From assembly GCF_002836055.1 (NCBI RefSeq), contig NZ_PJBS01000314.1, positions 1-49,055 of the forward strand: 49,055 bases of DNA, given 5' to 3'. Under the pieces are notes generated by a model. That model made no database searches. It was not told the DNA's origin and saw only the letters and a program-made list of their open reading frames with translations. Positions 26,308 through 34,648 of the stretch are shown one piece after another. The stretch's first letter is position 1. The number at the start of each line of letters is the position of its first letter. A program made the position numbers and the translations under genes. The DNA is from Psychroflexus sp. MES1-P1E (GTDB taxonomy: Bacteria > Bacteroidota > Bacteroidia > Flavobacteriales > Flavobacteriaceae).

Positions 26308-26417
26308 ATTTTACTTCCATATCGCAGCTATTGTCATGCACGAAATGACAGTAAAGAGTGGTCTAAATAATTATGAATTCATAGCTTAACCTTGACTATT
26401 CGAATATGCGAACCTCC

Positions 26418-27179
26418 CTACTTCAATGACTGAATAAACCCTGGGATGCCGTCCAAACCTGTTTTGGTAAGGGTTTGAATAAAAGCTGAACCAATTATAC
26501 ACCCACTCGTGTACCGGCTCGCTTGTTCAAAACTCAGCGCATCTTTGATACCAAAGCCTACCATCAACTTATTAGTAAGTTGCATATCGGCTAAGCGTTT
26601 AAAATAAGACAAGGCCTCGTCTCCAAAGCCTTGTTGCCCCCCAGTGGTACTGGATGAACTTACCATATAGACAAAACTATCTCCTAAAGCATCGATCGTA
26701 TTAATTCGGTTTGCAGAGGTTTCTGGAGTGATGAGCGGAATAAATTTTAAGCCATGTGCCTCGAATAATTCTTTGTAATCCACTTCAAAAATATCGATGG
26801 GTAAATCGGGCATGATAATCCCATCAATTCCAATAACTTCGCATTCTTTGCAGAAATCTTCCACCCCAAACTGTAACATCGCATTGAAATACCCCATCAC
26901 AATGAGAGGAATATCCACATGATCACGAATACCTTCCAGCTGTTGAAATAGTTTTTTGGTACTCATGCCATTTCTTAAGGCTTGCTCTGAGCTTTTTTGG
27001 ATCACAGGTCCATCCGCCAAAGGGTCGCTATACGGCAACCCGATTTCAATCACATCGGTACCCGAGTCGGTAAGGCGTTTGATGACTTCAGTGGTGTCTT
27101 CCAACTGCGGGTATCCCGCAGTGAAATAAATGGAAATCAATTTTTTATCTTGAGCCAAGGCTCTATTAATTCTATTCAT
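26418..27179 (-). CDS. trpA: Tryptophan synthase alpha chain
   Basis: This 253-residue TIM barrel cleaves indole-3-glycerol phosphate to indole, which is channelled to TrpB. Catalytic Glu45 (IEIGLPYSDP) and Asp56 (LADGPVIQKS) keep the 11-residue spacing seen in known TrpA. It is the last gene of the trp operon, 59 bases after trpB, and converges on the DUF4920 gene. No strong terminator was seen after it, only a small TGTCAT/ATGACA hairpin (26332-26350). Confidence 0.98.
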   Translation of the reverse strand: MNRINRALAQDKKLISIYFTAGYPQLEDTTEVIKRLTDSGTDVIEIGLPYSDPLADGPVIQKSSEQALRNGMSTKKLFQQLEGIRDHVDIPLIVMGYFNAMLQFGVEDFCKECEVIGIDGIIMPDLPIDIFEVDYKELFEAHGLKFIPLITPETSANRINTIDALGDSFVYMVSSSSTTGGQQGFGDEALSYFKRLADMQLTNKLMVGFGIKDALSFEQASRYTSGCIIGSAFIQTLTKTGLDGIPGFIQSLK

Positions 27180-27238
27180 AAGAGGTTTAAATTAAATTTG
27201 CTAAGCATCTAAGCTAGCTGTATGTCTTTCCGAAGACC

Positions 27239-28423
27239 TTAATATCCGAAATACGTTCTGTAGGTATCTAAATCTTTATCGCCACGTCCTGAGCAGTTAA
27301 AGACCAACACATCGTCTTCTTTGAAATCCAAATACTTGAAAATCGCAAAAGCATGCGCCGTTTCTATCGCAGGGATAATCCCTTCTATACGGCTCAACTC
27401 TAAGCCTGCTTCCATAGCTTCAGCATCGGTAATAGAGACAAATTTCCCACGCCCTGTTTTATAGAGATTCGCGTGCATAGGTCCAATCCCTGGATAGTCC
27501 AGTCCTGCAGAAATAGAATACGGCTCGGTGATTTGTCCATCGGTATTTTGCATCAGCAAGGTTTTACTCCCGTGGATGATGCCTTCTCGACCTAAAATAG
27601 TTGTCGCCGCAGACTCATTCGTCTCCACTCCTTTCCCAGATGCTTCTACACCGATGATCCCTACCTCTTCGTGATCCATAAAATCGGCGAACAGCCCTGC
27701 AGCATTGCTTCCCCCTCCAACACAGGCGATGAGATAATCTGGTAATTCCCGACCTTCCTTCTCTAATAACTGCGTCTTGACTTCCTTGGAAATAACACTC
27801 TGCAACTGAGTGACCATATCAGGATACGGATGCGGTCCTACCACAGAACCGATAATGTAATGGGTATCTTTAGGATGGTTAATCCAATCCCGAATCGCCT
27901 CGTTAGTAGCATCCTTCAAAGTTTTACTCCCTGAGTTCGCTGGGACAACCGTCGCTCCCAACATTTTCATTCTCGCCACGTTAGGGGCTTGACGCTCGAT
28001 GTCGACAGCTCCCATATAGACGATACACTCCAGTCCCATTAACGCACAAACCGTAGCTGTTGCCACCCCATGCTGTCCGGCTCCAGTCTCCGCAATAATG
28101 CGGTGCTTGCCCAAGGCCTTGGCAAGTAGGATCTGCCCTACGGTGTTATTGATTTTATGTGCGCCTGTGTGACATAAATCTTCACGCTTCAGATAAATCT
28201 TAGCCTTGTACTTTTCGCTGAGATTCTCGGCTAGATATAAAGGCGTTGGTCGCCCTACATAATCTTTTAAGAGACTTTTAAATTGCTTCTGAAAATCGTC
28301 CGTAGCAATAATCTGCTTGTAGTTTTGTCTTAATTCTTCCACATTAGGATATAATAATTCTGGGATGTAAGCCCCCCCAAAATCACCATAAAATCCTTTG
28401 TCATTCGCGCTATACTTGCTCAT
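27239..28423 (-). CDS. trpB: Tryptophan synthase beta chain
   Basis: This 394-residue PLP enzyme joins indole and serine to make tryptophan. The PLP lysine is K90 in [13 protein letters not shown], and the phosphate loop is [12 protein letters not shown]. It is the standard TrpB1 type. Its start overlaps the trpF end by 14 bases, implying translational coupling. Confidence 0.99.
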   Translation of the reverse strand: MSKYSANDKGFYGDFGGAYIPELLYPNVEELRQNYKQIIATDDFQKQFKSLLKDYVGRPTPLYLAENLSEKYKAKIYLKREDLCHTGAHKINNTVGQILLAKALGKHRIIAETGAGQHGVATATVCALMGLECIVYMGAVDIERQAPNVARMKMLGATVVPANSGSKTLKDATNEAIRDWINHPKDTHYIIGSVVGPHPYPDMVTQLQSVISKEVKTQLLEKEGRELPDYLIACVGGGSNAAGLFADFMDHEEVGIIGVEASGKGVETNESAATTILGREGIIHGSKTLLMQNTDGQITEPYSISAGLDYPGIGPMHANLYKTGRGKFVSITDAEAMEAGLELSRIEGIIPAIETAHAFAIFKYLDFKEDDVLVFNCSGRGDKDLDTYRTYFGY

Positions 28424-29051
28424 AAGTTCTAATGGTTTTAATGAATTTTTTTATTGCTATTTTATTTTTAAGTCCGGGCTCGTCTTCAAAGCCACTATTA
28501 ACGTCTACGCCTTCTATTATACCATCTTGGTACAGTTTTACAACCGCTTCGGCATCCTCAGGCCCTATCCCTCCGCTTAACATCACGGGTTTTGAGAAGT
28601 CCCTCTGATATAGCATCTGCCAATCGAATTTTTGTCCATTACCTCCCCTGTATTGTCCTTTGGTGTCCAGTAGATACTTATGGACATAAAAACTATAAGC
28701 CTCCATACCTTCAAAATCCTCTGGGGTTTTGATCGAAAACACCTTCCAAAGTTCAACCTTAGGATATCCGTTTTTAGCTAAAGCCTCGGAAATATCTTCG
28801 CAAAACTCTGGGGTTTCGTGACCATGGAGCTGAATTACGTCTAGATCGAATTGCTTGACTTTCTCCAAGATGAGCTCCTCACTTTCGTTGACGAACACTC
28901 CCACTTTTTGGAGAGTCTCCGGCAGGTGAACTGGAGTCTCGGCATATCGAGGGGAGGCTTTGTAGAATATAAAACCCAAGTAATCTACCTCCAACTGACT
29001 GATAGCCTCAATGTTTCCAGCGTCATTCATTCCGCATACCTTTATCTTCAT
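28410..29051 (-). CDS. trpF: Phosphoribosylanthranilate isomerase
   Basis: This 213-residue barrel enzyme rearranges phosphoribosylanthranilate to CdRP. The catalytic Cys6 is in MKIKVCGM and the general acid region is [13 protein letters not shown]. The C-terminal [10 protein letters not shown] is typical. It overlaps trpC by 4 bases upstream and trpB by 14 bases downstream. Confidence 0.97.
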   Translation of the reverse strand: MKIKVCGMNDAGNIEAISQLEVDYLGFIFYKASPRYAETPVHLPETLQKVGVFVNESEELILEKVKQFDLDVIQLHGHETPEFCEDISEALAKNGYPKVELWKVFSIKTPEDFEGMEAYSFYVHKYLLDTKGQYRGGNGQKFDWQMLYQRDFSKPVMLSGGIGPEDAEAVVKLYQDGIIEGVDVNSGFEDEPGLKNKIAIKKFIKTIRTYEQV

Positions 29052-29806
29052 GACTTGCTAGATTTATGTTGTTTCATAAAAAACTCACCCACTAAAACGC
29101 CATTAAAGCCTTGTTCGATAAGACGTTTAATAGTCCTCTCATCTTGTATCCCACTTTCGGAAATCTTTAGAAGGTCTTTTGGTAAATGTGGCAACATGTC
29201 CAAGCCTTGCTGAAGTGACACCTCAAAAGTCTGAAGATTCCGATTGTTCACTCCAATCAAGTCGATAAGCGATTCCGATAAGTTATGAATTTCTTTCGCT
29301 TCATGGATTTCATAAAGGACTTCTAAACCTAAATTATGGGCTAAAACCGCCAATTCTTCTAGTTTCTGAGCTGGCAAAGCATTCGCTATTAATAAAATCG
29401 CATCGGCGCCATAGGCTTTAGCTTCATAAACCTGATAAGCATCGACCATAAAATCTTTGCGTAATAAAGGCAAGTCACAAACCGATTTTGCCAATTGCAA
29501 ATCTTCTAAACTCCCACCAAAATAACGCTGATTGGTTAAAACTGACATGCCTGCTGCACCCATCTGTTCATAAGCTTGAGCAATCTCCATCACATCTGCT
29601 TTTAGGTGGATGGCTTCTTTACTTGGGGAACGTCTCTTAAATTCTGAAATGATCCCCAATTCTGAATTTGCCACTGCTGACTTGAAACTTCGTGTGGGAC
29701 TAGAAAACTCAGGGAAGGCTTTTAAAACCTCCACTGGCATACTGAGTTTCTTATGCCTGACTACTGCGTATTGGTACTCTATGATTTCTTCTAAAATCCG
29801 CTTCAT
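29048..29806 (-). CDS. trpC: Indole-3-glycerol phosphate synthase
   Basis: This 252-residue barrel closes CdRP to indole-3-glycerol phosphate. The active site segment ISEFKRRSPSK carries Glu55 and Lys57, and LLRKDFMV carries Lys117. ISESGIQDE and GVLVGEFFM complete the phosphate site. It is monofunctional, not fused to TrpF. Four-base overlaps exist with trpD and trpF. Confidence 0.98.
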   Translation of the reverse strand: MKRILEEIIEYQYAVVRHKKLSMPVEVLKAFPEFSSPTRSFKSAVANSELGIISEFKRRSPSKEAIHLKADVMEIAQAYEQMGAAGMSVLTNQRYFGGSLEDLQLAKSVCDLPLLRKDFMVDAYQVYEAKAYGADAILLIANALPAQKLEELAVLAHNLGLEVLYEIHEAKEIHNLSESLIDLIGVNNRNLQTFEVSLQQGLDMLPHLPKDLLKISESGIQDERTIKRLIEQGFNGVLVGEFFMKQHKSSKS

Positions 29807-30798
29807 AACTGACTTATGGTTTTTAGTTGATTTAATACTTCTAAAGCTTTACCACCTTCCAAAATAGCTTTAGCTTCTATAAAGGCGTCACTTATCGCTA
29901 CAGGCTTTGCCGTGGAAATAGCCGCTGCAGCATTGGCACAGACCACATGATTTTGTGCGACCGTCCCTTTTCCGCTGAGGATTTGATAAAAAATATCGGC
30001 AGCAGCTTCTACCGTATCACCGCCATAAATCTCTTCTTTCGACACTGGTAAGACTCCAAAATCTTCCGCAGAAAGAAAGATTTCTTTGGAATTGGTCACG
30101 CATTTGGTTTTCGCCGTCAACGAAATCTCATCATACTGGTTGAGATCATGCAGAATACAATAGGTCTTAGATGTTTTTTGATAGAGATATTGATACTTTC
30201 TCAAGAGCTCCAAATCATAAACTCCAACTAACTGCAAGTCTGGACGAGCGGGATTTACCATAGGTCCTAACATATTAAAAAATGTCTTTAGAGCTAAAGA
30301 CTGCCGGATAGGCGCTACGTTTTTCATAGCGGGATGGAACAGCGGTGCATGAAGAATGGCAATATTGGCTTTCTCCAGACAAGAATCTAAAAAACCTTGT
30401 TCGTTGGAAAACTTAATGCCCATCGCCTCCAAAACATTAGAGCTTCCGCTCACCGAAGACACGCCATAGTTACCGTGTTTAGCAACTTTTACATCCATCG
30501 CAGCCACTACAAACGAAGCCGCTGTAGACACATTAAAGGTGTTTTGACCATCACCACCGGTACCACATAAATCCATAAGGGTTTCTCCTTGAAAATCTAC
30601 AGGAATACAAAGCTCGAGCAAGGCATCGCGAAAGCCTTCTAGTTCCTCCACACTGATGCTTCGCATCATAAAAACAGTTAGAAAAGAGGCAATTTGTAAA
30701 TCACTAAACTCACCGTTGGAGATCTGTAATAGAGCTTCTTTGGCTTCCTCTTTAGAAAGCTGTTCCTGTTGAATTAAGCGATTGAGTATATATTTCAT
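29803..30798 (-). CDS. trpD: Anthranilate phosphoribosyltransferase
   Basis: This 331-residue enzyme transfers the phosphoribosyl group from PRPP to anthranilate. Signatures are CGTGGDGQNTFNVSTAASF (about 78-96) and KHGNYGVSSVSGSSNVLE. It is not fused to TrpG. It lies 23 bases after trpG and overlaps trpC by 4 bases. Confidence 0.98.
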   Translation of the reverse strand: MKYILNRLIQQEQLSKEEAKEALLQISNGEFSDLQIASFLTVFMMRSISVEELEGFRDALLELCIPVDFQGETLMDLCGTGGDGQNTFNVSTAASFVVAAMDVKVAKHGNYGVSSVSGSSNVLEAMGIKFSNEQGFLDSCLEKANIAILHAPLFHPAMKNVAPIRQSLALKTFFNMLGPMVNPARPDLQLVGVYDLELLRKYQYLYQKTSKTYCILHDLNQYDEISLTAKTKCVTNSKEIFLSAEDFGVLPVSKEEIYGGDTVEAAADIFYQILSGKGTVAQNHVVCANAAAAISTAKPVAISDAFIEAKAILEGGKALEVLNQLKTISQL

Positions 30799-30821
30799 TT
30801 TATAGTCGTTTTGAGAGTAAA

Positions 30822-31388
30822 TTAGCTTTCGATCCAGTTTTTAATCATTTGTTTTCCTTCTGGAGTCAGCACCGACTCAGGGTGAAACTGAACCCCTCTC
30901 ACGTCGAATTCTCTGTGGCGTAACGACATGATTTGTCCCTGCTCATCGATAGAGGTTGCCATAAGACAGTCTGGTAATTCAGGCTTAACGACCCAAGAAT
31001 GATAACGCCCTACCATCATAACTTTAGGCAAATCCTTGTATAAAATTTCATCGTCTACTAGGGTTTTAATTTCAGAAGCCACGCCATGGTGTACCTTGTC
31101 TAAATTCAATAACTCACCCCCAAAAACTTCCATGATAGCTTGTTGACCAAGGCAAACACCTAACATTGGTTTTTGGTGAGCATAGGCTTTTATGATAGCC
31201 TTCAACTGGCCAGCTTCCTCAGGAATACCAGGACCAGGGGAGAGTAAGATTTTATCATAAGACTCGATCTCTCCTAGACTGACCTCATCGTTTCGCTTAA
31301 CAGTAACGTTTGCATCAAATTCTTCCAAATAATGCACCAAGTTGTACACAAAAGAATCATAATTATCTATAACTAATATTTTTTTCAT
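30822..31388 (-). CDS. trpG: Anthranilate synthase glutamine amidotransferase subunit
   Basis: This 188-residue class I amidotransferase supplies ammonia to TrpE. The triad is Cys79 (LGVCLGQQA), His169 and Glu171 (VQFHPESVL). The oxyanion segment SPGPGIPEE is present. Within the trp operon the TrpE partner is most likely. Use with a PabB elsewhere cannot be excluded. Confidence 0.97.
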   Translation of the reverse strand: MKKILVIDNYDSFVYNLVHYLEEFDANVTVKRNDEVSLGEIESYDKILLSPGPGIPEEAGQLKAIIKAYAHQKPMLGVCLGQQAIMEVFGGELLNLDKVHHGVASEIKTLVDDEILYKDLPKVMMVGRYHSWVVKPELPDCLMATSIDEQGQIMSLRHREFDVRGVQFHPESVLTPEGKQMIKNWIES

Positions 31389-31398
31389 GGTTTGAATT

Positions 31399-32781
31399 TT
31401 AGTGGTCTAAAGCTTTACGCAAAGCTCCAAGTTTGTTGATGACTTCTTGTAATTCATTTTCTTCTGTACTGTCGCTCACGACTCCTGCTCCCGCTTGGTA
31501 ATATAATTTCAAATCTTTGCTCACAAAACTACGGATGATAATCGCTTGGTTCATATTTCCTTTAAAATCAATAACCCCTATAGCTCCGCCATAAGCTTCA
31601 CGGCTTACGTTTTCGTAACTCTCAATTAAAGTCATCGCATTGTGTTTTGGTGCGCCGCTTAGGGTTCCAGCAGGAAAGGTGTCGCCAAGGAGCTTTAAGC
31701 TGTCTTCTTGCTTTACCTCCGCCGTTACTTTACTCACCAAGTGAATCACGTGCGAGAAATATTGCACCTCTTTATAGGTTTCTACCTTGACCTTCTTCCC
31801 ATTTCGGCTTAAATCGTTTCTGGCTAAATCCACCAGCATCACATGTTCAGAGTTTTCTTTAGCATCTTCAGACAATTTCAAGGCCATGGCAGCATCGTCT
31901 TGATCATTCCCAGTCCGCTTAAAAGTCCCAGCAATAGGGTGTATTTCTGCTTTTCCATCTTGAACCACCAAATGGGCTTCCGGAGAACTTCCAAAAATTT
32001 TATAGTCACCGAAATCGAAGTAAAACAGATACGGACTTGGGTTGATGCTTCTCAATTTGCGATATACATTAAATTCATCGCCTTTAAAACCTTGAGAAAA
32101 TCGTCTTGACATCACCATTTGAAAAACATCCCCACGTTGGCAGTGCACCTTCGCTTTGCTCACAGAAGCCATAAATTCTTCATCAGTAATATTGGATTCT
32201 TCTTTACCATCTAATTCAAAATCATATTCGGTATAATTTTGATTCTTTAGCAAAGATTTCAATTCTGAAAGGCGACTAGATCCATCATAACTATGGTCAA
32301 AAATATAAGCCTCATCATTGAAATGATTGATTACAATCACATTTTGAAAGACATTGTAAAGCATATCAGGTAAGTCAAGTTTGGACTTGCTCTTATCAAT
32401 AGTCAGTTTCTCAAAATACCGTACCGCATCGTAAGTGGTAAAGCCAAAAAGACCTTGCGTTAGAAATTTAAAGTCTTGTTCTTCTACGTCGTATTCAGCC
32501 AAATACTTTTGTAACTCATCGGTAACATCTACCTCAGCATCAATATCGATATGTTTAAAGCTGCCATCGGGATACTTGAGTTCTACCCGTTCATTTTCAA
32601 CCTTGAAATGGGCAATAGGATTACAACAGATATAACTAAAGCTGTTATCGTTGGTATGGTAATCGCTACTTTCCAAAAGAAGAGAATTCGGGTATCTATC
32701 CCTTATCTTTAGATAGGCACTTACTGGCGTAAAAGTATCTGCCAGAAGCTTTTGGTGAGTGGTTTTAAGTGAATAACTCAT
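31399..32781 (-). CDS. trpE: Anthranilate synthase component I
   Basis: This 460-residue chorismate-using enzyme opens the tryptophan pathway. The tryptophan feedback site motif LLES is at residues 35-38. The catalytic half contains GSSPEAHLVV, PIAGTFKRTG, ELSEDAKENSEHVMLVDLAR-type helices and the GTLSGAPK motif. It is preceded by a ribosome-mediated attenuator (leader peptide and terminator, 32806-32922), so supply of the operon should respond to charged tRNA-Trp. Confidence 0.98.
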   Translation of the reverse strand: MSYSLKTTHQKLLADTFTPVSAYLKIRDRYPNSLLLESSDYHTNDNSFSYICCNPIAHFKVENERVELKYPDGSFKHIDIDAEVDVTDELQKYLAEYDVEEQDFKFLTQGLFGFTTYDAVRYFEKLTIDKSKSKLDLPDMLYNVFQNVIVINHFNDEAYIFDHSYDGSSRLSELKSLLKNQNYTEYDFELDGKEESNITDEEFMASVSKAKVHCQRGDVFQMVMSRRFSQGFKGDEFNVYRKLRSINPSPYLFYFDFGDYKIFGSSPEAHLVVQDGKAEIHPIAGTFKRTGNDQDDAAMALKLSEDAKENSEHVMLVDLARNDLSRNGKKVKVETYKEVQYFSHVIHLVSKVTAEVKQEDSLKLLGDTFPAGTLSGAPKHNAMTLIESYENVSREAYGGAIGVIDFKGNMNQAIIIRSFVSKDLKLYYQAGAGVVSDSTEENELQEVINKLGALRKALDH

Positions 32782-32805
32782 AGTGTTTGTTCAAATGTTA
32801 TAAAT

Positions 32806-32837
32806 GAAAAAAGGCTTGTCGTGATAGACAAGCCTTT
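32806..32837 (-). terminator. trp operon attenuator terminator
   Basis: A perfect 11-bp stem AAAGGCTTGTC/GACAAGCCTTT (32810-32820 with 32827-32837, 6-base loop) is followed on the minus strand by a run of T. It lies 28 bases after the leader peptide stop and 25 bases before trpE. Its loop and the start of its 3' arm (ATCACGAC on the minus strand, 32818-32825) are perfectly complementary to GTCGTGAT overlapping the leader stop codon (32865-32872). This pairing could serve as the antiterminator. Confidence 0.92.
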
Positions 32838-32865
32838 ATGATATATTTACATAGCAGGACCTAAA

Positions 32866-32922
32866 TCACGACGTTTGACGTAATAAAGACCACCACCAAG
32901 ATATGTTATTTGTTTTAAGCAT
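32866..32922 (-). CDS. trpL: trp operon leader peptide
   Basis: This 18-residue reading frame encodes MLKTNNISWWWSLLRQTS with three consecutive TGG codons. It is immediately ahead of a Rho-independent terminator and the trp structural genes. When charged tRNA-Trp is scarce, the ribosome should stall on the Trp codons and leave the downstream GTCGTGAT segment free to pair with the terminator loop. When Trp is plentiful, the ribosome reaches the stop codon and covers that segment. The layout (Trp codons, stop overlapping the pairing segment, terminator) is what defines an attenuator. Confidence 0.9.
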   Translation of the reverse strand: MLKTNNISWWWSLLRQTS

Positions 32923-32926
32923 GATG

Positions 32927-32934
32927 CAAACATA
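32927..32934 (-). promoter_or_regulatory. Candidate -7 element of the trp operon
   Basis: TATGTTTG matches TAnnTTTG and lies 4 bases ahead of the leader-peptide ATG. If used, transcription would begin at or within a few bases of that ATG, so the leader peptide would be nearly leaderless. A TTG at -33 is not evident. A promoter farther upstream remains possible. Confidence 0.5.
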
Positions 32935-33055
32935 AGAATAATATTCATTTCTCCTGATTTGGACAGGTGTTAAAATTTTGTTGCTTATTTCAAGCTCAAG
33001 TCTTCTATTCATTAAGATAAACTCAAACCTCTTGTTTGTCATCAAGCCTTCTTGA

Positions 33056-33395
33056 CTCCTTGTTTTTGTTGGAGCGGAGTCGAAAACTTTGTGTTAGGCA
33101 GGCGAAGTCGAGAACTTTGTGTTGCTTTACCCATAACTCATACCACTTCGTCTATCAATCAGCCTAAGCTTTCACCTTGATATTAAAAAAAAATTCTTCA
33201 CCTTGTTTATGTTCGAGCGGAGAAGAGAATTTTTGTGTTAGGCAGGCGGAGTCGAGAACCCAACGCTATTTGACTCCTTGTTGATGTTCGAGCCTTTCTA
33301 TTCAAAAAAAAACCAACACCTTGTTTATGTTCGAGCGGAGTCGAGAACTTTTTGTTAAGCAGGCGAAGTCCAGAACTTCGTGCTACTTTACCCCA
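33056..33395. repeat. Four copies of a CTTGTTTATGTTCGAGCGGAG-type repeat
   Basis: Copies begin near 33056, 33201, 33274 (partial) and 33319. Each runs CCTTGTTTATGTTCGAGCGG, AGTCGAGAAC, TTTGTGTTAGGCAGGCG, AGTCGAGAAC, and three end near CTTTACCC or GCTATTT. Each copy holds two GTCGAGAAC words. Internal inverted pairs exist, for example GTTCGA with TCGAGAAC and CGAAGT with ACTTCG. The only frame spanning them (33207-33407, minus) is judged an artefact of the repeats. The rest of the gene-free gap 32935-33563 shows no other gene. Confidence 0.8.
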
Positions 33396-33529
33396 CGCTC
33401 TCAGCACCCTTGAGGTTGTATCTTTGAGAGATAAGTTATAAAGCTCGCAGAAACAAATGTCATTGATGAAATTTTTATAAATCGAGGAAGAGCTTTAGAT
33501 CATAGTCTTTCAAAAATCCGTCAAAATAG

Positions 33530-33537
33530 TATATTTG
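33530..33537 (+). promoter_or_regulatory. Candidate -7 element of fabD
   Basis: TATATTTG matches TAnnTTTG and lies 26 bases before the fabD ATG. This supports that ATG over an in-frame upstream extension. Confidence 0.6.
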
Positions 33538-33563
33538 ATGCATATATTTTAAAATACAACTTT

Positions 33564-34448
33564 ATGAAAGCATATATATTTCCAGGACAAGGCGCTCAGT
33601 TTGCAGGCATGGGTAAAGATCTTTATAATTCGTCTGAAAAAGCTAGAGCTCTATTTCACCAAGCCTACGACATTCTTGGTTTTGATATTTCCAAAATCAT
33701 GTTTGAAGGCTCCGCAGCGGACTTGAAAGAAACTAAAGTCACTCAACCTGCTGTCTTTCTTCACTCCGTCATCTTAAGTAAAGTCTTAGGCAATTCGTTT
33801 CAACCCGATATGGTCGCCGGACACTCTTTAGGTGAATTTTCAGCCTTGGTCGCTAACGGGACTTTAAAGTTTGAAGATGCCTTAAGACTGGTCCATAAGC
33901 GAGCTTTGGCGATGCAAAAAGCCTGTGAAATGAATCCATCTACCATGGCCGCAGTCATTGGTCTAGAAGACAAGGTAGTAGAAGATGTCTGCAAAACCAT
34001 AGAAGGTATCGTCGTTCCTGCTAACTATAACTGTCCTGGGCAATTGGTGATTTCAGGAACTCATCACGCTGTAGAAAAAGCCTGTGAAGCTTTAAAAGAA
34101 AAAGGGGCAAAACGGGCTATGATGCTTCCTGTAGGTGGAGCTTTTCACTCTCCTCTCATGGAATCTGCTAGAGAAGAACTTGCTAAAGCGATAGAGTCAA
34201 CGGCCTTCCAGACTCCAAAATGTCCTGTGTATCAAAATGTAACGACCACTGCAGTATCTGATCCTGAGGAGATCAAAATCAATTTGATCAAACAATTAAC
34301 TGCCCCCGTCAAATGGACGCAGACCATGCGAAAGATGCTTGCTGACGGCGCCACAGACTTTACAGAAGTAGGTCCTGGAAAAGTTTTACAAGGCTTGTTG
34401 AAGAAAGTGGATAGACAAATCACTGCTGAAAGTATTTCTGGACTTTAA
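33564..34448 (+). CDS. fabD: Malonyl-CoA:ACP transacylase
   Basis: This 294-residue enzyme loads malonyl groups onto acyl carrier protein for fatty acid synthesis. GQGAQ is at residues 8-12, nucleophile Ser88 is in AGHSLGEFSAL, His195 is in GGAFHSPLM, and the conserved EVGPGKVLQGLL is near the C-terminus. The ATG is supported by a promoter element ending 26 bases upstream. It stands alone, not beside other fab genes, and ends at a bidirectional terminator. Confidence 0.97.
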   Translation: MKAYIFPGQGAQFAGMGKDLYNSSEKARALFHQAYDILGFDISKIMFEGSAADLKETKVTQPAVFLHSVILSKVLGNSFQPDMVAGHSLGEFSALVANGTLKFEDALRLVHKRALAMQKACEMNPSTMAAVIGLEDKVVEDVCKTIEGIVVPANYNCPGQLVISGTHHAVEKACEALKEKGAKRAMMLPVGGAFHSPLMESAREELAKAIESTAFQTPKCPVYQNVTTTAVSDPEEIKINLIKQLTAPVKWTQTMRKMLADGATDFTEVGPGKVLQGLLKKVDRQITAESISGL

Positions 34449-34595
34449 TTCATTATTGATCGTAAGAAAAAAACTCTTTAGTGTGATTTATAGTTCAATA
34501 GATCTCAATTTAAAAATTTTACTCAAAACTATAGATTAGCTTTTTTGGTATGAATTTGCACCAAACTATAAGCTGAATTCCTCAGCTAAGTGAAT

Positions 34596-34626
34596 AAAAA
34601 AACGACCTCAAATTGAGGTCGTTTTT
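34596..34626. terminator. Bidirectional terminator between fabD and the M1 peptidase
   Basis: An 8-bp core stem CGACCTCA/TGAGGTCG (34603-34610 with 34614-34621) is extended by A/T pairs and flanked by A- and T-runs. It serves the convergent fabD and M1 peptidase genes. Confidence 0.92.
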
Positions 34627-34648
34627 GGTGTATAGTTTGACTTAGAAA

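Noticed and set aside
33207-33407. 66-residue minus-strand frame upstream of fabD
   Set aside because: It is built from the repeat copies at 33201-33395 and shows no domain or conserved pattern.
33429-33563. In-frame extension ahead of fabD (reads NVIDEIFINRGRALDHSL)
   Set aside because: It contains the TATATTTG promoter element and the family starts at MKAYIFPGQG; a remnant of another gene cannot be excluded.
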